NCBI GenBank assembly: GCA_022925895.1
Contig: JAKSYS010000040.1
Coordinates: 62,001 to 126,000 of the forward strand
Length of the DNA: 64,000 nucleotides
Reading direction: 5' to 3'
Origin: Fragilaria crotonensis
Lineage: Eukaryota > Bacillariophyta > Fragilariophyceae > Fragilariales > Fragilariaceae
A model generated the notes under the pieces. That model did not search any database. It worked only from the letters and a program-made list of their open reading frames with translations, and was not told the DNA's origin. The position numbers and the translations under genes were made by a program. Below, in pieces: positions 1-9,284 of the stretch (position 1 is the stretch's first letter; every line of letters starts with the position of its first letter).

Positions 1-225
1 GGGCTCGAGCTTTCCGTCGAACTTCAGAGTAGTCGTAGAATCGCGCGCGGTCGTGAGATCACGTTCGATGGAAGCAATCGTCTTGACGTTGCGACGCTGA
101 GTCGCATACGAGTACGAATCTGGTTCCGTTGGTTGGTAATCGGAATCCAAAGGTGATCCTCCAAGATACAGTTCGTACAATGGATGGATGCCGCCGCGCT
201 TGGGTTTCTCAATCGTAGTCGTCAT
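1..225 (-). CDS. 5' end of an unknown protein gene (runs off the window)
   Basis: An open frame starts at ATG 225 on the minus strand and stays open for 75 codons to the window edge, so the rest of the gene lies to the left. The N-terminus begins MTTTIEKPKRGGIHPLYELY and is hydrophilic, with Tyr/Pro/Ser-rich stretches and no signal peptide or membrane segment. I do not recognise the family. The frame was preferred over the overlapping one because its codons look balanced and it runs unbroken to the edge. An intron within this piece cannot be excluded. Confidence 0.5.
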   Translation of the reverse strand, partial: MTTTIEKPKRGGIHPLYELYLGGSPLDSDYQPTEPDSYSYATQRRNVKTIASIERDLTTARDSTTTLKFDGKLEP

Positions 226-1491
226 GGTGGAACGGAAACGATGGAAGGTATGTTTTTCAAGCTAAGAAACAGAGGAATCACTTGGGCTCATAACCAGCGA
301 AAAGACAACGATAAACACACTCGTCTTGAAGAAGAAGAGATGTGATAAGGTCGTCAAGTCTCTTGTGAGAACTGACAATGATGATGTAGAATACGAATCG
401 GGAATCAAACGATCTCGAAATAATATTGTGAGCTTATTTGACACCGATTACACTCTATGAATACAGTCGTGAATCGAAGTGCCAATTCGCACGAGACATC
501 AACATACACGTTAAAACGCAAACTGTCAACATGTGGATGTATAGAATCCACCAGTACACCGTGCCGGACATACAGTAGATACTGTAGCAGTAGGTGTTTG
601 CGTAACGTATTGTGACTCCATTGACTGTACAGGGTGTTGTAGTAGAAGTCCGTAGGAAGGAGTACTTGTACCTTCGTCACCCCCATGCATTCCTTTTTTG
701 GCGTTTTGCTTTTTTGGTCCAGGGAGCTGAGCAGTACAAAGTACATAGTACATAGTACATAAGGGGGTCTAGTTCAAGTTAATTATGACCTCGATTGAGA
801 CACTGTGCGGTATACTGCATAGAACACGGTGGAAAGCCTTTTTGCCGGGTAAGGGAGATTTGCGATTAGCGATACTCCAGGACCACAGTCAACGAACACC
901 AAAACGTAACAGGCTGATGTCCAGAACTCCCCATTTCAGATTTGCGTATGGTTTCATTGTGAGACTGCGTACCGTTGGATCACAAGGAGTGTAGTACATT
1001 TGTCATGTGCATATTCCCTTTCGGATTTGTGGTTCTTGGTCCTATTTAGTGATGCATGGGCAATAGGAAGTTCAAGACGTTAATGACCTCCGATTGGGAA
1101 ACTCTCCTGTAAGACTTCATAGCACAATTGGAAAGAACACATGCCGCTATGCTGCAGGAGTAGTTGTACGGAGTTCGGACTATCTTGTAAGTAACGAAGT
1201 ACAATGGTACTACGAGTTCCGAGTACTCCAGAATCCATAGTAGCCAATTCTGTACTTGAGCGTATGCCTATAAGGAGTTCGGAGTATCAATATATGTCGT
1301 TCGAAGTACAAGCATAAGGCATATAGTGGGTTGAAAATTATTTTTACCAACCGTAAAATGGTCGTACGTAGCTCATAATACACCAAACGATGCAGAATGA
1401 ATAGGTGCATCTGCTGTCAAAAGTGTGTTGGCAGGAGAACAATATTCATGGACTTTCTCTTAGTCGGATGGAATATTATTTTTGTATTTTA
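226..1491. other. Intergenic DNA with GTAC-type words and a diverged direct repeat
   Basis: No gene recognised. The stretch holds short repeats such as GTACATAGTACATAGTACAT near 740-760. A block at about 779-838 reappears diverged at about 1077-1136: both run GTTAAT, GACCTC, GATTG, then CATAG and GGAAAG in the same order, offset by about 298 bases. Short reading frames here lack coding character. Confidence 0.5.
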
Positions 1492-1507
1492 AGCATAGTA
1501 GTGGGAC
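1492..1507 (+). repeat. Left terminal inverted repeat of the pogo-type element
   Basis: Reads AGCATAGTAGTGGGAC and is preceded by TA. It matches the reverse complement of 4557-4572 at 14 of 16 positions. Confidence 0.75.
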
Positions 1508-1659
1508 GCCCTTGCTTCAGTCGTGTTATTGCGATGAAATCAGTTTTGAAAACAATTCATGCGACAATGATGAAGTCAAACAAGTGTAAAGACACATTTG
1601 TAATCAAGTCCTATTGATTGAAACAATTTCTTAAAACATCTACCTATATGGTTGAGCAA

Positions 1660-4316
1660 CTAAACTGCATCTGTACTCGGTATGTATGATTTCCAATCTC
1701 GCTCAAGAGAAAGGAGTTTTGCCACGATGACATCCTTTTTTCGCAGGTCTTTTAAGAGACCGTCAGCATTTGACTCTGGTAGGACCCATCGTATAACATC
1801 AATCCAATCCTTATCGGTCATAGTAACTGGAGAACTCTCATACTTTTGCAGTGCTTGCCTTGCATTAACCAATAGCTTCGCACGCCTTTCCATCTTCGTC
1901 TTCGATTGCGATTCCACTTTCTTCGCTTCCAAAGCAAGCTGCTCTTTTTGGGCCCTCAACACAACACTCGCATTACCAATTCTTGTTCCACATACAGCCC
2001 ACAAACCCCCTGCAGAGAAGCTTCCCTTTGTTTCAACAAGCTGCTTAACCTGCGCGTCTTCCTCGGCCTTGCGTTCGACAGGTCTTGCCACTGGGATAGT
2101 CGCATCAAAGATTCGAGCATTCAGTCCATGCACTTCAGCGCTATTCACAAGGTCTTCGTACGAGGTTTTTAGTTCCTCCAAAGAATCATCTTTCTGTCGC
2201 TGACCCAGTTCATGACGCACTTTCTTACTCTTAATACAATTCCGAGTGAACGGAACAAATCCTACCTTGGACCACGATGCAAGGATCTTGTCCTTCGTAA
2301 AGTTTTTTGCGAAAGGCTTCATTCCAATTTCATCATCTTGCTTACCGTTAACAACGGTCGCCAGGTCTTCAAACCCCATCGTGACTGCAACGCTTCTATG
2401 GTGGACACCACCAACAGCATCTTCTTGATCTCCCTCCTCGTCATCACCATCGTCTGTTGTTGGTGCTGAATTGCGTTGACCCTTCAACCGTAACCTCTCA
2501 GTCAAAATCACTTCTCCTCTTGCATACGTCGATGACTTGAAAGCTCCATAAAGCGCATCCATTTCCTGGTTGACACTTGTGGCGTTGGGCAGTCCCATCA
2601 GGATCAACAAACCTTGCTCAAAAAACTTTTCGCGCTTCGAAATGCTTTCCAAGTTTGCAATCATTCGTCCTGGCCCAGAATCCACTTTCAATATAACCGG
2701 GCCACAAAGGAGCTTACCAGTTGGATCAAACGTCGCTGTTTTGCTTATATTTGGATACAGCGGCAACACAACACGTTCGACGTAGTCATTGAAGAGCGAA
2801 TCATCCATACTCCCCCTTGACCGAACAGAATAAAAGCTCGACACCTCAACTCTGTCAGGACAACCAAACCTACCTTCAACTACTGGGAGACCCTCAAGCC
2901 AACTCATTTTCACTCGGTAGTTGCTTTCAATCTTCGCCCCTGAATCAAATATGTACAACGGAGGGAGAGCTTCACCAGCGGAGTTCGTAGCGTACACTCC
3001 AGTGACATGCCGACCGGGCTTCACGGTCTTCTTGTAGCCTCTCTGCAGCCTTGGATTCTTGTAAACCAGAGCTCTTGAACCACTCTTGTCTCCCGTGATT
3101 GAGAGGTCGTGATGCGTCTCATCCATGTTGATGATTCTGCGTCTCACTTCATCCGATCGAAAGTCAAGTTCAGATAGCAGCTGTCCCTGTGAATCTCTTA
3201 CCTCGCTGTTGATGACAAGGCCTGACTTAATCAGGTCCACCTTCGCATCGTCAAACCACTGTTCCAGGTTATCCACAGTGGTCCACTTTGATCGAGCCTC
3301 CATCGAAACCTTTGTCGCTGCTTGCATTCTGTCAGGATGTCGCGTTCGTAGTTTCTTCCACACAGACTCCACTTCAAACTTTGTTTCAAATTTCGTTCCA
3401 GTGACAGCAGCATTAATCAACCTTTTGATGTCCCTCCCTCTTAATTCTCCTCCGTTGCCAACTTGGCTTACCTCGGTATGTGTCACAATAACATCCATAA
3501 GAATATCTGGGATTCTTGGAGTAGGGCCTCGCTTCAAAGGGCTTGCACCAACATGCCCACAATGAACTGCTCGGTAAAGAGTGCTCTTGCTGAGCTTCTT
3601 CCGTCCATTCAATTTGAATTCTCTATTTAAGTGCGATACAATCGCATTAACAGACCGAAACTCAGATGGCGGGTTGTTGCCATAGAGTCGCTGATGCACA
3701 AGATCCGTACCTGCCTTGAATGCGAGCTTGAAACGATGATTGTAGTCATCATTTTCAATCTTTGCTTGCACGCGGGCCTCGCTTACTTGTTTTGCCGAGC
3801 GCCGTCTCTTGATCGGCTTCTTTTCTTGCTGAGCACTTGATGACGAAATCGCAGCCGATGTTGTTGACAGTGAACTCTCCGTCAGTGGAGATGTAGTAGT
3901 ACTGGAGTCACCGTGCATTACATCAACAATCAGCCCTTCATGCTGACTCACACGCCTGCCCTCGTCTTCTAGCTTCTTCTTTGCAGTTTGTACATGGTAA
4001 TGGAGCGTTTGGAGGCTCACAACGTCTTGAAGGCAGCAGGCTCGAAGCGCTTGATCGAGTTGGAGTTTGTTGTGCGTGACCTGCGAAAATATTAGTAGTA
4101 CAGAATTTGCGTAGAAAGAAAGAAAAAACTGAGAGAATTCTTGAAACGAATCAACGACAAAACTCCGTGAACCATGTCAACTTTCACACCTTGTACCTCA
4201 ATGTAACTCACCATTTTCACAGCATCTGCGATGCTGTATGCTTTGACCGGCCTTCCTGATTTCAATGATGGTAGGCTATAATTACCGTTTTGCTGGGCCT
4301 TTCGCTTTGTCGACAT
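1660..4316 (-). CDS. pogo/CENP-B-like DDE transposase
   Basis: Two exons: 4316-4197 and 4080-1660, joined across a 116-nt intron (donor GAG|GTACAA, acceptor TTTTCGCAG) in phase 0, giving about 846 residues. The short first exon plus the start of exon 2 (SIADAVKMVSYIE then VTHNKLQLDQALRACCLQ) looks like a Psq/HTH DNA-binding segment. The catalytic region shows three acidic positions: NMDETHHD near residue 361, ILKVDSGPGR near 507, and NQEMDALYGAFK near 547; the second and third are separated by 40 residues (DD40D). The phrase LPNATSVNQEMD corresponds to the PPNTTxxxQPLD segment of DDE_1 enzymes. At 846 residues it is longer than typical pogo transposases (about 500), with an acidic insert (DDGDDEEGDQED) after the core. 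It would cut and paste the element at TA targets. A domesticated gene is possible, but the TIRs and TA duplications favour a mobile element. An in-frame ATG at 4343 is an alternative start. Confidence 0.85.
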
Positions 4317-4556
4317 GTTTAAAGTATGAGCAATTGTTTTCAAAACATATTTTCATGATGCACAAAAAATTACGGCGCACATCAAGCATTCGCAGGAGCG
4401 CCAAAAAGCCTTGCCCTACAAAACTACCTACAGCACCTCCCTACCAAATAATCTTGCCTTCAACTTTGATCGGGGTGAAATGAGAAGTCTACGTTTACGA
4501 ATACATTCATTTTTGCATCGGATAGCCACTGTCTCAGTACTCTTTGAAAAAAACAT

Positions 4557-4572
4557 GTCCCACTATTGTGCT
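4557..4572 (-). repeat. Right terminal inverted repeat of the pogo-type element
   Basis: On the minus strand it reads AGCACAATAGTGGGAC and is followed on the plus strand by TA (4573-4574). Confidence 0.75.
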
Positions 4573-4574
4573 TA

Positions 4575-6370
4575 TGCTAGTACCATTTTTTCCCGGAGGA
4601 ATGTATAAGACAGTTTTCGGTTTTGCCAGTACCTGGTACTCAGTAGACCCCTACGACCTCCAAACGGTTTGCAAGTTGCAAGTGTTCATACCTCCGATAA
4701 AAATAGAAGAAGGATCCAAATTTCTGGGTCAACTCGTATGACTTTTATGTAGTACATCTTTAAATCCAGTCCACTGAACAATTCTCAGACACAAAAAAGT
4801 ACCAGTACTTTGAGTACAGTGTTGTAAGCACGTGTATCATGTACTACAGTACTACAGTACGTCCTGGTACATGCATAAAAACGGGCAGCGCAATAGCAAT
4901 GACGAACAGCACAACAACGTTGACAGCAATTTCTTTTTGGCCCAATTGCATCCTTGGGGACAAGTCACCACCACCCGTTCTAGAGAGACTGATACATCTG
5001 TACAAGTCTGATTTCGTGATAGTGTATCCGATGCACGAATCACTGAAGGCAACAAAACTGATGGTGTCTCAATTCTAAGTTACTCGGAGGACTTGCAAAA
5101 AGAGTGTTTGGAATCTCAACCTCTCTATGGACTGTTGATTGGATCGTTGGTTCGTTTGACTGACATTGGATTATCTTATGGAACATCACTTGGATAGTCA
5201 GAGAATGCTCGATGGTAGGCTTATGGGAATTCCTGGCCACGACAACAATCAAGGAATACCTCTGCACCGATGGAATGTCTGATGGAGTGTCCGATGGCGT
5301 ACTTGATCGAAGTCCAGTTTGGATTGCTGTTAACGAAGGCATGTGGCAGTTAAAAATTGGAGTAGGGAGGGAATTTAGGAGGAGACATCACTGGGTGCAT
5401 CATATGGAATGTTTGACGGCATTGGTGACTGCTCATCCGACTGATCCACAAACACTAGTATGACAAGACTGAGAGCGGGATTGAATTCCTGCTGACTCGG
5501 TCCGTGATGGAATCATGAAGGTACACTCAATGGAACTTCCAACTGTTAAACACTTGGAGAAAGAGTTTAAAGCCTGGCGCGAGGTTGGCAATCTCAACTT
5601 CTCAATCGACTTGTTGGTTCTTGGCAAGTTGGTTTGATCCCCAACTGACTGCTTGCCATACCGTTACTTGGCTAGTCAAATGGAGTAGCTTGATGGCAGA
5701 CTCGCTCGATAGAATCCCAGAGGCAACAGGAAGGCTTTATGGAATCCCTGACTACAACAATGATGTTAGTATACCTGATGGTGTGTCGGAGAAGCCATGC
5801 AGCAGGAAAGGACCTGTTTCGCTGTCCTAGCTCTAGTACTACTACGGTAACAGTGGCAAGTCACTCAAGTGATACCTTCAGTTTGAAGATGCTGGGCAAG
5901 CTCTGTGGGGTGGAGACTGTGGTACTCCAAGTAGTTTATTACGTAATGAATCAGTTAGTAATGCGATGATGATTGAGTTAGCATCATTTGCGTTAGGATT
6001 TACCAACAGATAGAATGAATAAGGCCTACTACGCCAGTACTTGTATCTGGTACTACAGTACCTTGTTCTAAGAGCATTGCAGGCGAAAAAAGGACGTGCC
6101 CTCAAAAGTGTCCTTGACGCTTATTTCTGTCACGTACAAAACGTACACGCATGTACGGCAGTTCCTTTTGTTTTTCCATCACGCATCGGAGGAACACTTG
6201 CAACCCGTTTGGAGCTACTAGTACCGGTAGTAGTCGGTGCCAAAAAGCGTACTCAGTACTGGAGTACGGACTGATGAGTCGAGAATAAAGAGAAAATACA
6301 CGCCCGCTGGGAGGAATCCATTTCCGTTTCGTGTCTGGCTGGAGCTAAACTGTATCTAGCTAGAGTACAG
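4575..6370. other. Intergenic repeat-rich DNA
   Basis: No gene recognised. Includes GTAC-rich low-complexity stretches (about 4800-4870, 6030-6060, 6220-6270) and an old direct duplication (about 5160-5300 and 5640-5800). The open frames are short and lack family motifs. Confidence 0.5.
5160..5800 (+). repeat. Diverged direct duplication, about 130 bp, two copies
   Basis: Copies at about 5165-5300 and 5660-5800 share ordered blocks: ACTTGG.TAGTCA, CTCGAT, GGCTT.ATGG.AAT.CCTG, ACAACAAT, ATACCT, and GATGG.GTGTC. Many substitutions and small gaps separate them, so the duplication is old. Origin unknown. Confidence 0.45.
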
Positions 6371-6625
6371 TACCAGGAGGTTCCGGAATTTCGGCTCTTT
6401 TATGTATCTCGTACCTTTTACGCAGATTATCTACCAGAAATTTGTTCGACAAACATCTAAATAATTCCACGTTTCCAAAATGATAGAATATCTTCTGTTG
6501 ATACACTATAATAAAAACCGTGCTTTATTTTGGAACTGTTGTTAACATCGTTTGTTATGACAAGTACGACATCGATTCAATGTCTTGGATGAACTAGTAC
6601 TATGTAGGGATATTCAAAAAAGACG

Positions 6626-6685
6626 TTGGCTCTTGAGCCATTGGCTCTTAAGCCAGTGGCTCAAGAGCCAGTGGCTCAAGAGCCA
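6626..6685. repeat. Four 15-bp palindromic units
   Basis: Units read TTGGCTCTTGAGCCA, TTGGCTCTTAAGCCA and twice GTGGCTCAAGAGCCA. Each contains a 14-bp inverted-repeat core (TGGCTC/GAGCCA). They lie in the left half of the foldback element. Confidence 0.9.
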
Positions 6686-6908
6686 ATTTACCTCGTCCAA
6701 CTAGTCGAGGAACGTGTTTTCTTTAAATGAGAACTCGCCACACGGGGAACGAAAAAAAATGACAGGTCATCTAAGGTCGATGGTATGCGTATGCGTTACG
6801 TCTCCTAGTGGTATGACATAAAGTGTGAGCAGTTTTGAGGACGAGCTCTATGACACACACAAAACGTGTGTTCTTGAGTTTGACTTCACCGGGGGCTGTT
6901 GTTCAGCC

Positions 6909-6975
6909 GTTGGCTCTTGAGACAACGGCTCTTGAGCCAATGGCTCTTGAGCCAGCGGCTCTTGAGACAACGGCT
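6909..6975. repeat. Four and a half 15-bp units, mirror partner of the left array
   Basis: Tandem units built on GGCTCTTGAGCC and GGCTCTTGAGAC with period 15. Located in the right half of the foldback element, about 262 bases from its right end, compared with about 253 for the left array. Confidence 0.9.
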
Positions 6976-7272
6976 GCCGACACTTCAAATGTCGAATATC
7001 CTTAAGTAGGATTTTCATAAAACGTCGATTCCGTTGTCGCATAGTCTAATCTCAAGTTCTTTAGTTGCAGCTCAAAATTTGTCACGTCATGAGATTGATG
7101 TACCTAATGATCCGGACATTTGAAGTGATGGAACGTGGAATATTTGTTCTGCGTGACGAACGAAGTTGTAGAATTAGTATCCGTAGCCAGTAGTAGACAC
7201 TTATAGGTAAAAGAGCCGAAATTCCGGAACCTCCAGGTAGTGGGATGATAACCGTGCTGCTGACATCTGCCA

Positions 7273-7455
7273 AAAATTCTTACGGAATGAAATTGCTTAC
7301 AAAATCTGCTTTACAAAAAGCAAGCAAACATTTTGTAAGCAAAAACTTCCTTACGGAGAAACGTTTTGCGATGTGCTAGTATCATCCTTTTTTGGAAGCC
7401 ACCTTAGCCAGCTAATAAAAATTTGCTTATGAAAATAAAAATTGCTTAGTACGCT
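7273..7455. repeat. AT-rich dispersed repeat, copy 1 (TTGCTTAC family)
   Basis: Composed of repeated AAATTGCTTAC / GTAAGCAAA words. Its start (TTACGGAATGAAATTGCTTA) matches the reverse complement of a segment near 47215-47255, and its end (AAAAATTGCTTAGTACG) recurs there too. Probably an AT-rich MITE family; no target duplication determined. Confidence 0.6.
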
Positions 7456-7480
7456 GAGATTGGAATTGTTTCCCATAAAT

Positions 7481-8117
7481 TCATGGACATCCAGAATTCT
7501 TTTGTCTCACCCCTCATCCCACAGCCCAACATTCCTGTGTTTAGGGTTATCAGTTGAAGAAGTCACCTTTACTAACGTCAAAAATGCTTGCTGGTGCTGG
7601 CATGATTGCAAAAAGGACTTGGCAGGCTTGACAGAAATTCCTTCTTGCAAAATAAGTTCTTGAGAAGAGTTCTTCTCTTACCAAGTTCATGAGAAAAAAG
7701 CTTCTTCTAAATAAGTTCATGAGAAGAAGGCTTCTCCAAAAAAAGTTCATGATTATGAGATGATTCTTGTTTTTAGTTAGAAGTGTACATGAAAGTGTAT
7801 GGACAACATGAAATCTTCTTGTGAATAATTTCATGATAGAATTGCCTCATGTAAAAAGTTCACTATAAGAATTCTTCTTGAGAATATGTTGGTATGAAGA
7901 CTCCATCTCATGAATAAGGAGGTAATGAGAAGATATCTTCTTGTAAATAAGTTGCTTTGCCACAAATGCAGGCTGGCTCACATGCAACAAGCCCATTCCT
8001 TTTCCGGCAGGCATCACTCACGTCGCTAGCATACACTACTATTGCATACAAATACGGTTTTTTGTAAGTTTCAGTAACCCTGAATCCAAATGAGAAGGAA
8101 TTCTGGATGTCCCATGA
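7481..8117 (-). mobile_element. Minisatellite-bearing MITE, copy 1 (inverted relative to 51797-52424)
   Basis: Terminal inverted repeats of about 24 bp (TCATGG.ACATCCAGAATTC) bound a 637-bp element. Reverse-complemented, it aligns with the element at 51797-52424 in order: TIR, GGGTTAC, GAGCCAGC, the ACTTATTT..GAGAAG minisatellite, GGCTTGGCAGGCT, TIR. Copies are clearly diverged, so this insertion is older than, or decayed faster than, the copy at 51797. No coding capacity. Confidence 0.75.
7641..7954. repeat. Degenerate 30-bp minisatellite (AATAAGTTCATGAGAAGAAG)
   Basis: Irregular units built on AATAAGTTCATGAGAAGA and CTTCTTC, with internal inverted symmetry (GAGAAG..CTTCTC). Same family as the array at 51952-52266 but more worn. 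Confidence 0.75.
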
Positions 8118-9284
8118 TTTTTGGGGTCCTTTGGTAAATTTGTAGCCTGAATTTGCCTTTTATTCTCATATGCCATGGAAAATGTAAGAAAGTAACATCA
8201 CCAGTATGTGTTTTTAAACAAGAGAGCAAAGCCAAATGATTGGGAAGTTCCAACGTTGTCAAAACAAGTTTGACACTCAGTGATTAAAGGTGTGGAAGCG
8301 ATGAGGACAAGTCAAATCTGCCTGAGGCCAACAGGTTCAATGGGTGCAGAGTTCAACACTCAACACAAACACATTTGCCTGTGAAAGGCAACAACACAGA
8401 GATAAAAGAAGACGGGAATCGAGGACACTAGCAGCAAAACCAGGGAACCACACACAGGATGTGAATGCCATTGAAACTTTGGGGTTTCACACACCTTTTG
8501 AAAATAATATTGAAGTTACAGCGTAATTAAAGAATTCAACAAGAGGCTCAATCAAGAGGAACAAAAAGCAGAGAGAAACCTTCTAGTTGGAGATGCAGTG
8601 GGTACTGATGGCGCTCTTCTTTACATCTGTGTCCGAGAAGAGCAACGAGTAGGGCTGGGTCAGTTGCTGCAAAACAATGGTGATCACCTTTCACTTACTG
8701 AATGGCAGCAGTATGCCCTTCTCATTGATGATGACATGCTGAGTAAAATGATATGTGCTGCTGGCAAAAGGTGCGAAATGCATGGAGCACCGTGAGCACC
8801 ATCGACCCATCATCGTCCATCATGCTGTGATCGGCATATCCATGCCATTTTTGGTATCTTGATGGAAAATGCTCTGAACAGATTTCACAACCTTGTATGC
8901 TTTGACCGCCAAGATAAGTCAAAATGAGTAGAAGATGACCTGAAATTTCAGGGAAATGCCAGAATTCGCTCAGCAGAAAGGTAGAAAAGGCCTCACATTT
9001 TGCAATTGATTGCTTCAAAAAATGTTCCGCAACCAAGAGGCGGTACAGGAGACCATGGGGTACGAAATTCCGAGAGATGCGGCTTATCCAAGATTCCAAG
9101 ACTTAACGCTTGGAAAAGCTTTGCATTTGGAGGTTGACTTTCGACATGCATTATTCCGAACGGCGGAGGGTGCGTAATGATTGCATCTTGTCAGCTTTAA
9201 TCCAATTCAATAGGATTTCCAGCAATTGCGACTAGCCACACAAAATGGAGAATAAAACGAACCGCTCTATGTTAGGCGATGATT
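8118..9284. other. Intergenic DNA with coding-like fragments
   Basis: A + frame from about 8526 to 8795 reads like protein (for example NLLVGDAVGTDGALLYICVR) but has no proper start and matches no family I know; it may be a decayed gene or transposon piece. A second short frame at 9022-9177 is listed separately. The remainder shows nothing recognisable. Confidence 0.4.
9022..9177 (+). CDS. Short coding-like frame, 51 residues, uncertain
   Basis: ATG 9022 to TAA 9177. The product (MFRNQEAVQETMGYEIPRDA..., ending in FRHALFRTAEGA) is charged and protein-like in composition. It ends about 107 bases from the stop of the MFS gene on the other strand, so the two are convergent. It could be the last exon of a lost gene or chance. 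No family recognised. Confidence 0.2.
   Translation: MFRNQEAVQETMGYEIPRDAAYPRFQDLTLGKALHLEVDFRHALFRTAEGA

Larger units (their letters stand above)
1492..4572 (-). mobile_element. pogo/Tc1-mariner-type DNA transposon, apparently complete
   Basis: A 3.1 kb element whose ends are imperfect terminal inverted repeats (1492-1507 and 4557-4572, 14 of 16 bases match, core TAGTGGGAC). Each end is directly flanked by the dinucleotide TA (1490-1491 and 4573-4574), the target duplication expected of the Tc1/mariner superfamily. It encodes one two-exon transposase on the minus strand with a DDE_1-type catalytic core. Having matching ends, a TA duplication and an uninterrupted reading frame suggests a recent or still competent insertion. 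The subterminal regions share little beyond the 16 bp. Confidence 0.8.
6373..7237. mobile_element. Foldback/MITE-like element with TA duplications and internal palindromic arrays
   Basis: The ends are 30-bp terminal inverted repeats (6373-6402 and 7208-7237) differing at one position, beginning CCWGGAGGTTCCGGAATTTC. TA flanks both ends (6371-6372, 7238-7239). Weaker inverted similarity extends inward (for example AATTCCACGTTTCC on the left against ATTCCACGTTCC on the right, and GGATATTC on both sides). Two arrays of 15-bp palindromic units sit at nearly mirror-image distances from the ends. There is no transposase, so it is non-autonomous. The TIR start resembles that of the elements at 51797 and 7481. 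Confidence 0.8.

Noticed and set aside
785-994. 70-codon plus-strand frame as a gene
   Set aside because: It lies in a diverged direct repeat whose second copy is not open in the same frame.
6626-6975. Palindromic 15-bp arrays as a CRISPR array
   Set aside because: Units are contiguous with no unique spacers, they lie symmetrically inside a TA-flanked inverted-repeat element, and the genome is eukaryotic.
6848-7042. Minus-strand protein with repeated LAQEPL/LSQEPL
   Set aside because: The peptide repeat is just the translated 15-bp palindromic array of the foldback element; no conserved context.
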